A stretch of DNA of 64,000 bases from the NCBI GenBank assembly GCA_965246845.1, contig CBDFFR010000012.1, positions 1,054,001 to 1,118,000 on the forward strand, written 5' to 3'. This document shows, in pieces, positions 16,048 through 24,542 of this stretch. This DNA is from JBBRMW01 sp965246845 (lineage in GTDB: Bacteria > Chloroflexota > Anaerolineae > Aggregatilineales > UBA2796). The translations under genes were made by a program, and so were the position numbers. Under the pieces are notes generated by a model that saw nothing but the letters and a program-made list of their open reading frames with translations, was not told where the DNA came from and searched no databases. Positions within the stretch are counted from its first letter, which is position 1; each line of letters opens with the position of its first letter.

Positions 16048-17067
16048 TTATGTGCCGGACCCGCTCTCGAACGGTAGCGCACCTTGCGGCAGGCTGATCG
16101 ACGGCGGCTGCCCAATGTTCGACAACCGCACCAGAAAATGCAGGTTGGCGATGAGCGGCTTCGCATCCGATCCCTGCGGTCCGCCGCCACCCGCCAGCGG
16201 AGTGAACACCACCGGGTCGAGCGTGCCAGTCGCGTCGATGCCGATCCCACGCGGCAGCGCATCGGCGACCCCGACCCAGCGTGTGTACGTGATGTTCAGA
16301 TTACGCGCGTAGGCTCCGAAGATCGCCAGCAATTCCTGTAAGTCGGCGTCCTTCACGGCCTCACCGCCGAGTTCCAATCCGCTTTTGATAAGCGGGAACA
16401 GCGCTTTATCCGCGAGCAGCCCCGGTATATTCAGCGTGAACTTGAACACCGCGACTTTCTGACCATCCTGTACAATGTCACTCAGCCGCGCGCCAGTGAC
16501 CAATCCAGCCGCATCCGCGCGGAAAGTACCCAGCGCAGCCGCCACACGCCCAAGCCGCAGCAGAGCAGTCAACCCGGCGCGGGCGTTGCCTTCGCGCGTA
16601 ATCAGATTGCGCAGTTCCGCAAAACGCCATTGATTAGCGGTGAGCGCGTCGCCCTTTGCGTAGAGCGTGCTGTTCAGGATGCGCAGTTCAAGCAGCCCCG
16701 AACGGTCGAGGTCCGGCATTTTCAGGTTCGCCTTCGTCGTCACCGTCATTGCCAGCGCGCCTGTCCCGCCGTTCAGGTCGCCCCGTCGCAGCCGGGCGAG
16801 CGCGTCTGTATCGAGTGCCACCGCGCCACTTCCTTCAGCGGAAAACACGATGTCTCGTTCCGCTCGCCCGCCATCGATCACCAGCGCCGCTTCATAAACG
16901 AGCGCGAACGCATTCAGCTTCGCGAGCGCCGCCGGGCTTCCCGCTGCGGTGAGCAGCGCGCAATCTGCCGCATTCAACCCGTAACAGGGTTCCGCCGCTC
17001 GCGCCTGCCCCGAAAACATGACGGATAGCGCGGCGGCAACCAGAATCCAAAAACGATTGAACTTCAT
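16048..17067 (-). CDS. secreted protein of unknown function, 339 aa
   Basis: Signal peptide at 1-24 (FWILVAAALSVMFSGQARA then AEPCYG). The mature protein has a Cys pair near the N-terminus (CYGLNAADC), no further membrane segment, and a regular mix of helices and strands, with ADALPRGIGIDATGTLDPVV near the C-terminus. I do not recognise the family. It is the third gene of a minus-strand run after a receiver protein and a small frame, so it may be under the same control. The C-terminal tail is Pro/Gly/Ser-rich. Confidence 0.7.
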   Translation of the reverse strand: MKFNRFWILVAAALSVMFSGQARAAEPCYGLNAADCALLTAAGSPAALAKLNAFALVYEAALVIDGGRAERDIVFSAEGSGAVALDTDALARLRRGDLNGGTGALAMTVTTKANLKMPDLDRSGLLELRILNSTLYAKGDALTANQWRFAELRNLITREGNARAGLTALLRLGRVAAALGTFRADAAGLVTGARLSDIVQDGQKVAVFKFTLNIPGLLADKALFPLIKSGLELGGEAVKDADLQELLAIFGAYARNLNITYTRWVGVADALPRGIGIDATGTLDPVVFTPLAGGGGPQGSDAKPLIANLHFLVRLSNIGQPPSISLPQGALPFESGSGT

Positions 17068-17079
17068 CCACCCGCCTTT

Positions 17080-17238
17080 TTAGCGTCGTCGCGAACGAAA
17101 GAATCCGAACCCGAGGGGGAGCCACCAAGGAACCCGAAAAGACGGTCCGAAGACGCGCTTGAGGACCATCTCAATTGCGCGGCCTGCGACCATTTCCAGC
17201 CCGACCTTGAAGAAGAACGCGAAACACCCTTGCAACAT
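17080..17238 (-). CDS. small hypothetical protein, 52 aa
   Basis: ATG with TTGGAG about 8 nt upstream, reading MLQGCFAFFFKVGLEMVAGR through WWLPLGFGFFRSRRR to TAA. It is hydrophobic in two short stretches and ends in Arg residues. It sits 16 nt after the receiver gene and 12 nt before the secreted-protein gene, with no room for another gene. A second frame on the same strand (17064-17255) is also open but has a Ser-rich, less protein-like composition. Support is limited to position and ribosome-binding site. Confidence 0.4.
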   Translation of the reverse strand: MLQGCFAFFFKVGLEMVAGRAIEMVLKRVFGPSFRVPWWLPLGFGFFRSRRR

Positions 17239-17254
17239 AGCATTACTCCAACCA

Positions 17255-17629
17255 TTACGTGAGCGAGAACAATGTCACGACCCCCAGAATTTCTTCCGTG
17301 TCATACGGCTTCACCAGATAGGCGTCGGCGTGCAGCTTTTTGGCTTCCTCGCCGTGTTCTTCAGTCGCGCTGGTGACGACGACCGGAATATCACGGAGTA
17401 CGGGGTCTGCATCCAGCCACGCAGCGACCTGCCACCCATCCACGATAGGCATTGTCAGATCGAGGATGATCATCGATGGGAGAACACCGTCCGGCTTCGC
17501 CGCCTCAAGCACATCCATTGCTTCCTTGCCGTTGGCGCAGACCTGTACCTCAAAGCCCTCTTCGTTCAACACGATTTTGAGCAAATCGCGCAGCAGGTCG
17601 TCGTCTTCGACAATCAGGATGTAGTTCAT
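17255..17629 (-). CDS. single-domain response regulator
   Basis: 124 residues, a receiver domain only. It has the acidic pocket VEDDD (residues 7-11), the phospho-acceptor Asp57 in IILDLTMP, Thr/Ser in VVTSATEE, and Lys in YLVKPYDTEE. There is no output domain, so it would act by protein contact or as a phosphate relay, possibly with the histidine kinase at 13.8-14.9 kb. GGGGAGAACC precedes the ATG. First gene of a short minus-strand run. Confidence 0.92.
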   Translation of the reverse strand: MNYILIVEDDDLLRDLLKIVLNEEGFEVQVCANGKEAMDVLEAAKPDGVLPSMIILDLTMPIVDGWQVAAWLDADPVLRDIPVVVTSATEEHGEEAKKLHADAYLVKPYDTEEILGVVTLFSLT

Positions 17630-17665
17630 GGCAGGTTCTCCCCGTTTTTCGGGAGAGTATACCCA

Positions 17666-19294
17666 CTAATCACCTACTACGTATGCGATGGCGCAGCCGT
17701 TGCGGAACAGTTCGCGCAGCGGTCCGGGCGGGCGATTATTGGACGCGCACGCGCTCGGCAAATAGAGCAGGCGCGGCGGGTCGCCCGGCCATTTTTTGAC
17801 CAGTGCCGCCGGGTCGCCCGAGAGCCATGCTGCAAACCATGCCACTTTTTCGTCGCGCTGGATCGTCTCCGGGCCATGACCGACGAACGCGCGCAAATCG
17901 GTGAATGCGGGGACGATGTTACCAACCTCATAAGTCGCGAGCAGGACCGTCCCGCGCGGATACGCCGCCGAAAGGCGCTGTAAATCGGAGATACGCGCGG
18001 CATCCTGAAAGACGGGCGTCTGTACCTTCGTCGCGGCGCTGAACCCGCCAATGAATAACAGCACGCTGCTCGGTAGCAGGAGTACATACAGTAACACGCG
18101 CCCGCGCTCGAAGACGATGCGCCGGGTACGCTTGCGATAGCGCAGCGCCGCCGACCAGCCAAGCCGCAGCCCCAGCACGGCGAGGATGCACAGCGGCACG
18201 TACAGCCCTTCGAGCAGACGGCGCTGAACGGTCACAGGCAGGTACGCGAGCAGCGGCGCAGCCAAAACCCACGCCAGCAGCAGGGGCAGCCCCACGCGCG
18301 ACCCACCGCGCCGCCATGCCCAACGCAGAGCGGGCAACGCGAATAGATACAACATACCAAAACCGAAGACATAATGCAGTGGATTTGGCGAGGGGAGTTG
18401 ATTTTGGACTTGCCACGCCGCCATCACCGGGTTTGCGGTGAAGGCGACCGTGTTGTAGAGCAGCAACGGGAGCGGCACGAGCGCCGCGATCACCGTCTTC
18501 TTGAATAAATCCAGCGGGAACGCGCGCCGCCGCGCCCACGCGAGTAGCCCCCATACCCCGAACAACGCATAAAGCACTGCGATATAGAACGGCACGCATA
18601 CGCCCATCACGAGGAAGCACACGCCCGCCAGCAGCCACGCGGCGATATTCCCGGAACGCAGCAGCAGCACCAACCCGGTAAGCAGTGCCGCCCGTGCCAG
18701 CGCGAGGTGTGGCAGCGTGAACAGCAGCAGGAAGGAATAGCCTTCCGGCAAATAGAATTCGACCGGGAGCGAGCCGAACAGATTGCTTTGCCCGATCAGG
18801 ATCAGCAACCAGCCGAGGCCACCGCCCAGTGTCGCGAGGACGAATGCCAGCCAGCGCGCCGCGCCGCGTCGGATGAACAGCGCGATGAAGCGATGTGTAG
18901 CGAGGATGCACAACACGCCGCAAATGAAGCGCGCCGCGTGATAGACGAACGCCGCCACCGCCGCGAACGAGTCCGCTGCGGGAGATACAAACAGCGTCGC
19001 GACCTTGCCGAGCAGAAGATACGGCAGGAAGGCGAAGATCGGATCGTGCGGCTCGGTCGTATAGACCATATGAAACAGCCAATCGCCATTCGCGCCAAGC
19101 CGCATCTTGGCGAGATAGCTGTAGCCGTCCTCGACGCCGATCAGAAACCCGCCGAAAATCCATCCCGGCTGCCGCGTGGCGGTCAATAGCCCCGCGAAAT
19201 AGGGCAATAGCAGCGCGGCCATGACCAGCACCGCATAAATCAGCACGCGCTGCCGCTCGTCCGGCGTGGTCAATTCACGGCGCATAGCGCTCAT
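17666..19294 (-). CDS. polytopic membrane protein, glycosyltransferase-39-like
   Basis: 542 residues, about ten or eleven hydrophobic segments. An early extracytoplasmic loop contains GVEDGYSYLAKMRLGANGDW, with an acidic pair as found in GT-C type glycosyltransferases (PMT/ArnT relatives). The C-terminal soluble part (from about 430) contains YPRGTVLLATYEVGNIVPAF. The family would use a polyprenyl-phosphate sugar outside the membrane, but no catalytic residue can be confirmed by eye. Its start overlaps the end of the upstream membrane-protein gene by 20 nt, so the two form an operon. Confidence 0.7.
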   Translation of the reverse strand: MSAMRRELTTPDERQRVLIYAVLVMAALLLPYFAGLLTATRQPGWIFGGFLIGVEDGYSYLAKMRLGANGDWLFHMVYTTEPHDPIFAFLPYLLLGKVATLFVSPAADSFAAVAAFVYHAARFICGVLCILATHRFIALFIRRGAARWLAFVLATLGGGLGWLLILIGQSNLFGSLPVEFYLPEGYSFLLLFTLPHLALARAALLTGLVLLLRSGNIAAWLLAGVCFLVMGVCVPFYIAVLYALFGVWGLLAWARRRAFPLDLFKKTVIAALVPLPLLLYNTVAFTANPVMAAWQVQNQLPSPNPLHYVFGFGMLYLFALPALRWAWRRGGSRVGLPLLLAWVLAAPLLAYLPVTVQRRLLEGLYVPLCILAVLGLRLGWSAALRYRKRTRRIVFERGRVLLYVLLLPSSVLLFIGGFSAATKVQTPVFQDAARISDLQRLSAAYPRGTVLLATYEVGNIVPAFTDLRAFVGHGPETIQRDEKVAWFAAWLSGDPAALVKKWPGDPPRLLYLPSACASNNRPPGPLRELFRNGCAIAYVVGD

Positions 19295-21077
19295 TGCGGT
19301 ACAGGTATACGCCTTCGATTTGCCGGAGCAGCGTCAGGCCGGGAACTTCCAGCGGAAACGCCGCGACCACATGCGAGACGCGCAGCGCCGCAAGCGCAGT
19401 TAAATCCGGCTTCGCATCGCGGTTCACGGTTGCGGGGTCGCCATCCAGCGCTGGCAGTGCGACGGAATAGCCCTGCGCGTGGATGCCGGACGCGGCTTCG
19501 ACCTGTTTCACATAGCCCGCATATTGAAACGGATCAATCCCGCCGACGATGGGAATTTGGTAAAACACGGCGGCTTGCTGCGGAAAGCTGTAACTCGGTG
19601 AATAGACGTGATCGACGCTATCCGCGCGCAATGCAGCCACAAGCGGCGCATAGACATCCACCCAATCTGCCTGTCGCACGCCCTCGACCAAAGTGGAATT
19701 GAAGACAAGCATCTCGGCTATGATCAGGATTGTCCACGCGCGCACGACGCCCACATGCCCCAACCCGCCGCGCCGCACTGTGAGCAACAGACCCACCGTC
19801 GCGAGTGTGAAGAGCGCGGCGGTCGCGGCAGAGCCTTTATCCAACCCGTAGAACAGCGCGGCACAGACCAGACCGACCAGCCCGAAAGTCAGGCCGAAGC
19901 GCGGCAGCCAGCGCCCCACTTGCCGTCGCGTGCCATCCTCGATGAGCGCACGCAGCCCATAGCCCGCGAGGATCGTCAGCGCGAAGACGACGATAATCCA
20001 CGCCCGCGCCGGGACGCGCCACCAGCGTAACGCGGGTATGATATTCGCGAGGACTGCCCAGGGACCATTGATCCCCAACGACCATAACCCCGCAACGAAC
20101 ACAGCCAATAGCCAGAACAGCACCTTGCGCCGGAATGCCAGCGCCCCGACCAACGCGAGCGCGAGCAGCGCAACCCCACAAAAGGCCATCGTCTCGCCGC
20201 TAAAGCGTTGATCGCCGACGAACAGGCCAATCAACAGCGCAGGCTCCATCGAATAAACGCCCGCGTCCTGTACACCAATCCCCTGTCGCGATAGCTTCGG
20301 CAGTTCACCGACCAGCGGAAACCACAACGGAGCTGCCAGTAGAACGGCTATCGCGAGACCGATACCCATTAAGGCCAATGTCCGGCGCGGCGGCTTCACG
20401 ACAAATGCGACATATGCAGCGGCAAGCACGAAAATGAACGAGGAAATCCGCACATCCGCGATGAAGCACAGCGCCACGACAACTGAAAAGCCGACCATCC
20501 GCAGGATGCTCCAATCGCGCCTTCCGACGATCCAGAGCAGGACCGGGAGCCACGCTTCCGCATAAATAATATCGAAGTGACCCAACCCGGTTGCCAGCGC
20601 AAGGCGCGGCGCGAATTGCCAGGCGAGCGCAAGCGTGACGGCAATGCTTCTCCTGAACCCGATCTGTCGCACGAATGCGAACATGCCGCAACCCGCGATC
20701 ACAAGATGCAACCACAACAGAAAATTGAGGTGAACAATCGGCGGCAGGACGGCGACCAGCCATTGAAACGGATACCATGCCTTATTAAGCGGGTTCGGCG
20801 CGAAGGGCGTTGTGCCATTCATGATGAACGGATTCACATCCGGGAAGAGCCGCCCTTCGGCGATTGAACGCTGCATGAGCAGCGCGTTCGGCCAATGCTG
20901 CGTCACCACGTCCGAATAATCTGCATAGCGCGCGAAGGGGAGTGACTCGCTATTCAGCCCTACGCAAAGCAGAAACGCCGCCATTGTCGCGCCGAGCAGC
21001 AAAATAACTCTAACCCAGACTTGTGGCGCATCTCTTTCAGGGGTGGCGGCTGCATCAGGCGCGTCGATTGTCATCAT
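19275..21077 (-). CDS. polytopic membrane protein (YfhO-like / GT-C fold)
   Basis: 600 residues, about twelve hydrophobic segments, then a soluble C-terminal part. The first outer loop holds PNALLMQRSIAEGRLFPDVN and APNPLNKAWYPFQW, a pattern seen in YfhO-type membrane proteins and large GT-C enzymes. The C-terminus (HVYSPSYSFPQQAAVFYQIP, then VSHVVAAFPLEVPGL) is also YfhO-like. Probably involved in glycosylation of lipid or wall polymers. Substrate unknown. Overlaps the next membrane-protein gene. Confidence 0.7.
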   Translation of the reverse strand: MMTIDAPDAAATPERDAPQVWVRVILLLGATMAAFLLCVGLNSESLPFARYADYSDVVTQHWPNALLMQRSIAEGRLFPDVNPFIMNGTTPFAPNPLNKAWYPFQWLVAVLPPIVHLNFLLWLHLVIAGCGMFAFVRQIGFRRSIAVTLALAWQFAPRLALATGLGHFDIIYAEAWLPVLLWIVGRRDWSILRMVGFSVVVALCFIADVRISSFIFVLAAAYVAFVVKPPRRTLALMGIGLAIAVLLAAPLWFPLVGELPKLSRQGIGVQDAGVYSMEPALLIGLFVGDQRFSGETMAFCGVALLALALVGALAFRRKVLFWLLAVFVAGLWSLGINGPWAVLANIIPALRWWRVPARAWIIVVFALTILAGYGLRALIEDGTRRQVGRWLPRFGLTFGLVGLVCAALFYGLDKGSAATAALFTLATVGLLLTVRRGGLGHVGVVRAWTILIIAEMLVFNSTLVEGVRQADWVDVYAPLVAALRADSVDHVYSPSYSFPQQAAVFYQIPIVGGIDPFQYAGYVKQVEAASGIHAQGYSVALPALDGDPATVNRDAKPDLTALAALRVSHVVAAFPLEVPGLTLLRQIEGVYLYRNERYAP

Positions 21078-21102
21078 CGCAAAAATCGCCCCGGTGTGTA
21101 AA

Positions 21103-21132
21103 CAAAAAGGGCGCAGTTTTTCAACCGCGCCC
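21103..21132 (-). terminator. rho-independent terminator after rplA
   Basis: Minus-strand stem GGGCGCGG / CTGCGCCC around a TTGAAAAA loop, followed by TTTTTG. It closes the secE-nusG-rplK-rplA operon, so rplJ and rplL are not in this transcript. Confidence 0.85.
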
Positions 21133-21149
21133 CTCCTTTTGAAACAAAG

Positions 21150-21869
21150 CTAGTCGTTCGAGACGCCATTCATCACGGCATCCGGGTTCAGGTGAACCGC
21201 CGGACCCATCGTGGTCGTCAACACGAGGCGCTTGACGAAGACGCCCTTCGCGCCTGTCGGCTTCGCGCGACGGATCGCATCGAGTACCGCCGTCAGGTTT
21301 TGCATGATCTGGTCTTCGGTGAACTGCACCTTGCCGAGCGGGATATGCAGGTTGCCGGATTTGTCGTTGCGGAATTCAACGCGACCCGCACGGGCTTCGC
21401 TGACCGCGCGCTGGAGTTCTTCCATCGGGACGACCGTGCCAGCCTTCGGGTTCGGCATGAGTCCCTTACGACCCAACACCTTGCCGAGACCGCCGACCTT
21501 GCGCATCATATCCGGGACCGCAATCGCGACGTCGAAATCCGTCCATTCTTCGTTGCGAATCTTCGCGATCATCTCGTCACCCGCGACGAAATCCGCGCCT
21601 GCGGCTTCCGCTGCACGGGCAGATTCGCCTTCCGCGAAGACGAGGACGCGCACCGATTTGCCCAGCCCCGCCGGGAGCAGGACGGTAGTACGCACCTGCT
21701 GGTCGCTGTGGCGCGGGTCGATGTTCAGCCGCGCGTGCAGTTCCACCGTCTCGTTGAACTTGGCGAAGCTGGCTTCCTTTGCGGCGCGGATCGCCTCGTT
21801 CGCCGGATACTGCTTGTCGGGATCGACCTTTTTGGCCGCTTCGATGTACTTCTTGCCGTGTAGCGCCAT
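21150..21869 (-). CDS. rplA: 50S ribosomal protein L1
   Basis: 239 residues, full length. It starts MALHGKKYIEAAKKVDPDKQ. It contains the family segments NIDPRHSDQQVRTTVLLPAG, GKVLGRKGLMPNPKAGTV and LVLTTTMGPAVHLNP. L1 binds 23S rRNA at the mobile L1 stalk and, in many bacteria, represses its own operon mRNA. It follows rplK by 6 nt, the standard order. Confidence 0.98.
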   Translation of the reverse strand: MALHGKKYIEAAKKVDPDKQYPANEAIRAAKEASFAKFNETVELHARLNIDPRHSDQQVRTTVLLPAGLGKSVRVLVFAEGESARAAEAAGADFVAGDEMIAKIRNEEWTDFDVAIAVPDMMRKVGGLGKVLGRKGLMPNPKAGTVVPMEELQRAVSEARAGRVEFRNDKSGNLHIPLGKVQFTEDQIMQNLTAVLDAIRRAKPTGAKGVFVKRLVLTTTMGPAVHLNPDAVMNGVSND

Positions 21870-21875
21870 AATTGG

Positions 21876-22301
21876 TTAACCCTCGACCGTAATGCCCATG
21901 TTGCGGGCTGTGCCTTCGATTTGCTTCATCGCCGCTTCCATATCGAGCGCGTTCAGGTCTTGCATCTTCACTTCCGCGATTTCCTGAACCTGCTTGCGGG
22001 TCAGCTTGCCGACTTTCGTAAGGTTCGGCGTGCCGGACCCCTTCTCGACGCCCGCCGCACGCTTGATCAGGAACGTCGTAGGCGGCGACTTGAGGATGAA
22101 CTTGAACGACCCATCGGTGAAGATAGTGATTTCCGCCGGGATGATCTCACCGATGCGGTTGCTGGTACGGGCGTTGTACTCTTTGGTGAACGCCATCAGG
22201 TTGATACCGTGCTGCGCCAGCGCGGGACCGACTGGCGGCGCGGGGGTCGCCTTGCCAGCGTTGAGCGCCAGCGTCACGACGGCCTTGATTTTCTTTGCCA
22301 T
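21876..22301 (-). CDS. rplK: 50S ribosomal protein L11
   Basis: 141 residues, exactly the usual length. Motifs: VVTLALNAGKATPAPPVGPA (the proline-rich L11 motif), FKFILKSPPTTFLIKRAAG, and the C-terminal RNA-binding part ending GTARNMGITVEG. L11 forms the GTPase-associated centre with 23S rRNA. It follows nusG after a 156-nt gap rich in short repeats. Confidence 0.98.
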   Translation of the reverse strand: MAKKIKAVVTLALNAGKATPAPPVGPALAQHGINLMAFTKEYNARTSNRIGEIIPAEITIFTDGSFKFILKSPPTTFLIKRAAGVEKGSGTPNLTKVGKLTRKQVQEIAEVKMQDLNALDMEAAMKQIEGTARNMGITVEG

Positions 22302-22457
22302 GCTTTTCCTCGTTTTCGATGTTCAAACAGGGCTGCGGGATGCGGCCCCTCCATCTTTGGAGCCACCAGCCGATAGCCGCCAGCCACCAGCGTTAAAGTT
22401 CAATAGCACAAGCTGCTGAACCTCAAAGCTGGAAGCTGGAGGCTGAGGGCGGCTTCA
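22302..22457. repeat. nusG-rplK spacer with imperfect short repeats
   Basis: 156 nt without a gene. It contains back-to-back variants of AGCCACCAGC / AGCCGATAGC / AGCCGCC (about 22361-22390) and, further on, AGCTGGAAGCTGGAGGCTGA (about 22427-22446). The two blocks are partly complementary (CCAGC against GCTGG), so the transcript could fold. The presence of such a repeat patch inside a ribosomal operon is unusual. Confidence 0.55.
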
Positions 22458-23228
22458 CTACGCTTTTTCGACCTGCAAGAAGTCGAGTTCGACGGGCGTT
22501 TCGCGTCCAAAGAACGAAACCATCACACGCACTTTCGCCTTTTCCATGTCGATGTGATCGACCGTGCCGGGAAAGTCGTTGAACGGACCGTTGATGATAC
22601 GTACCTTGTCGCCCGGCTTGAACGCGACATTAATATGATGGGCGTCGGCTTCCATGCGGCGCATGATCTGCGTCACTTCTTCGGGGCGTAGCGGCGTTGG
22701 CTCGTTGCCCATCCCGACAAAACCCGTCACGCCCGGCGTATTGCGCACGACGTACCACGAGTCTTCGTCCATTTTCATCTGCACGAGGATGTAACCGGGG
22801 AAGACACGCCGCTCGACTGTCTTGCGCTTGCCTTCCTTAATCTCGATCTCTTCCTGCGTGGGGACCACCACATCGAAGATTTTGTCTTGCATTCCCATGG
22901 TGTCGATGCGCTGCTGGACGGAGTTGCGGACCTTGTTCTCATAGCCGCTGTAACAATGCACGACATACCACTGTTTGGTATCATCGACCGGGATTTCGAC
23001 GGCTTCCCCATCGATGTTGCCACCGATGAACGTGCGACCACTCTTCGCGGGCGGCGGCGCGGTGAACGGGTTGTACTCCGGTTCGGCTTCCACTTCCGGG
23101 GTATCGCGGTTGCGCCGAAAGTTCTTGCGCTTCTTCGGCTCGTCGATGTATACCGGCTCAGCATCGTAATCGACTTTACGTTTACTGCTGTTGTCTTCGT
23201 CTTCGTCAAATTCGGGGCGGGTCAGCAT
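22458..23228 (-). CDS. nusG: transcription termination/antitermination factor NusG
   Basis: 256 residues from the ATG with AAGGG upstream, 13 nt after the secE stop. The frame is open further upstream but overlaps secE. The first 80 or so residues are a charged extension (EFDEDEDNSSKRKVDYDAEP then Lys/Arg-rich). The NGN domain starts at KQWYVVHCYSGYENKVRNSV and includes RRVFPGYILVQM. The KOW domain is FKPGDKVRIINGPFNDFPGT to the end. NusG travels with RNA polymerase, links it to the ribosome and modulates pausing and Rho termination. Confidence 0.96.
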   Translation of the reverse strand: MLTRPEFDEDEDNSSKRKVDYDAEPVYIDEPKKRKNFRRNRDTPEVEAEPEYNPFTAPPPAKSGRTFIGGNIDGEAVEIPVDDTKQWYVVHCYSGYENKVRNSVQQRIDTMGMQDKIFDVVVPTQEEIEIKEGKRKTVERRVFPGYILVQMKMDEDSWYVVRNTPGVTGFVGMGNEPTPLRPEEVTQIMRRMEADAHHINVAFKPGDKVRIINGPFNDFPGTVDHIDMEKAKVRVMVSFFGRETPVELDFLQVEKA

Positions 23229-23241
23229 CAGATTTGTACCC

Positions 23242-23775
23242 TTATTCGTAATTCGGGAACAATCTATCGCGGATGAGCCACAGGATCGCGACAACGATAA
23301 TGATCGCAATCGTGAACAGCCCGGCCAGCGTTCCCCAGTTTGCATCCGCGATGGAAGACGTCAACGCGCCGAAGATGAAGCTGACTGCACCGAGGACTAC
23401 AGCGGCAAGCGCAGTTACGGCTAGAACGATGCGCGTCAGGCGGTTGACTTCCTCGCGCGTCGGCCAGGCCACCTTGAGCAGCTCGCCGCGCACATCACCG
23501 AAGTAATCCCGAATGCGGGCGACGAAGCGCGAGACGATATTGCCTTCGACCTTGCCCGCCTTCTTCTCGCTATCGTCTTCGCGCGCGGGTGTTGGGCGGC
23601 CTTTCGGCGCGGTCGAAGTCGGGATTGCATCGGGGTCCAGCCCCTGCGCGATCATGCGACGGCGGCGGCGGTCGGAGACAGCCGGAACCGCAGAAGTTGA
23701 ACTTTCTTCAACTTCTTCTGTCTCTTGCAGGATTTCTTCGTCTTCATCCTTGCGGTTTCGAGTCGATAGGGCCAT
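23242..23775 (-). CDS. secE: preprotein translocase subunit SecE
   Basis: About 177 residues from MALSTRNRKDEDEEI. An ATG three codons upstream is also possible. A long charged N-terminal part (about 100 residues) precedes the SecE core KVAWPTREEVNRLTRIVLAV. Two hydrophobic segments follow, near 125-150 and 155-172. SecE clamps SecY in the protein-export channel. It lies between tRNA-Trp and nusG as in most bacteria. Confidence 0.95.
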   Translation of the reverse strand: MALSTRNRKDEDEEILQETEEVEESSTSAVPAVSDRRRRRMIAQGLDPDAIPTSTAPKGRPTPAREDDSEKKAGKVEGNIVSRFVARIRDYFGDVRGELLKVAWPTREEVNRLTRIVLAVTALAAVVLGAVSFIFGALTSSIADANWGTLAGLFTIAIIIVVAILWLIRDRLFPNYE

Positions 23776-23816
23776 AGCACACATCCTCCGGCCAAAGATT
23801 TTATTTCATGACATCA

Positions 23817-23841
23817 AAACACCGTCACAAGGACGGTGTTT
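23817..23841 (-). terminator. hairpin between tRNA-Trp and secE
   Basis: AACACCGTC / GACGGTGTT with a 5-nt loop. On the minus strand it is followed by TTTGATG. It could terminate or attenuate transcripts that start at tRNA-Trp, giving more tRNA than secE mRNA, or act as a processing site. Confidence 0.6.
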
Positions 23842-23848
23842 CGCGTAG

Positions 23849-23921
23849 CAGGGGCGACAGGACTCGAACCTGTAACCTTTCGTTTTGGAGACGAATGCTC
23901 TGCCAATTGCGCTACGCCCCT
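23849..23921 (-). tRNA. tRNA-Trp (CCA)
   Basis: 73 nt. Acceptor AGGGGCG/CGCCCCT, D arm GCGC...GAGC-like, anticodon stem TTCGT/ACGAA with loop CTCCAAA (anticodon CCA), and T arm ACAGG-TTCGAGT-CCTGT. Discriminator G. It heads the secE-nusG-rplK-rplA cluster. Confidence 0.97.
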
Positions 23922-23976
23922 AGTTATGCGTTTTCGCAGCCTTTCGCCGCGCGAAGTTTACGACAACTTGCAGAGT

Positions 23977-24005
23977 ATTATGCCGCACTTTGACGCATGG
24001 CGCAA
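23977..24005 (-). promoter_or_regulatory. sigma-70-type promoter for tRNA-Trp operon
   Basis: On the minus strand: -35 TTGCGC (24000-24005), 17-nt spacer, -10 CATAAT (23977-23982), about 55 nt upstream of the tRNA. Confidence 0.55.
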
Positions 24006-24079
24006 GATGCGGTTTCGCGCAAATCTGTCTAGATGCAACCGAGCGCAATTGTTATTAACAGTCGCACAGTACAAAGCAC

Positions 24080-24537
24080 TTCGGAGATCGGGAAAGAAGC
24101 GGGATATGATGGCGCAAAGAAACATCGTGGATGCAAACTGCACCTGGCAGTGGATATGCTCGGCCACCTGCGGTGACGTTCCGTTCGCGCTCAAGTCGCA
24201 GAACTAGCCGAGCAAGTTCAGTGGGTTACGGGTGATCACGTTGAGGTTGCTTTCGTTGACCTGGGTTACAGCGGTGAACAAGCGGTCGAAGATGTAGTAT
24301 TCCAAGCTACTCGGCTGGGGGTCGTCAAACTTCCCAACGCCAAACATGGCTTTACCCTGCTTCCCAAACGGTGGGGCGGAGCGTTCTATTTATTGCTTGG
24401 CTGGCGCGTTTCCGCCGCCTTGCGCACGACTACGAACGACTCCTGCTGACCTTCAAGAACTTGCACTTTCTCGGCTTCGCCTGTCTCATGCTCAAAAACG
24501 TTGTTGACCTATTCAAGCCGCTCATGGCTTGGTAAGT
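24080..24537 (+). pseudogene. IS5-family transposase remnant
   Basis: Several plus-strand frames rebuild the C-terminal half of an IS5-type transposase: GYDGAKKHRGCKLHLAVDML, then (after a shift) VAELAEQVQWVTGDHVEVAF, VDLGYSGEQAVEDV and KLPNAKHGFTLLPKRW, then (after another shift) LAHDYERLLLTFKNLHFLGF and ACLMLKNVVDLFKPLMAW-stop. The end CATGTCAGGTTCTAG may be the old terminal repeat. Dead. A relative lies at 38.8-39.2 kb. Confidence 0.75.
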
Positions 24538-24542
24538 CCATG

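Noticed and set aside
17928..19163. 411-codon Arg-rich frame inside the first membrane-protein gene, same strand
   Set aside because: Shifted frame of a polytopic membrane protein. It lacks hydrophobic segments and has an implausible composition.
22359..22446. L1-binding leader or riboswitch in the nusG-rplK spacer
   Set aside because: The repeats are low-complexity AGCC/GCTGG variants and do not resemble the L1 operator or a known riboswitch.
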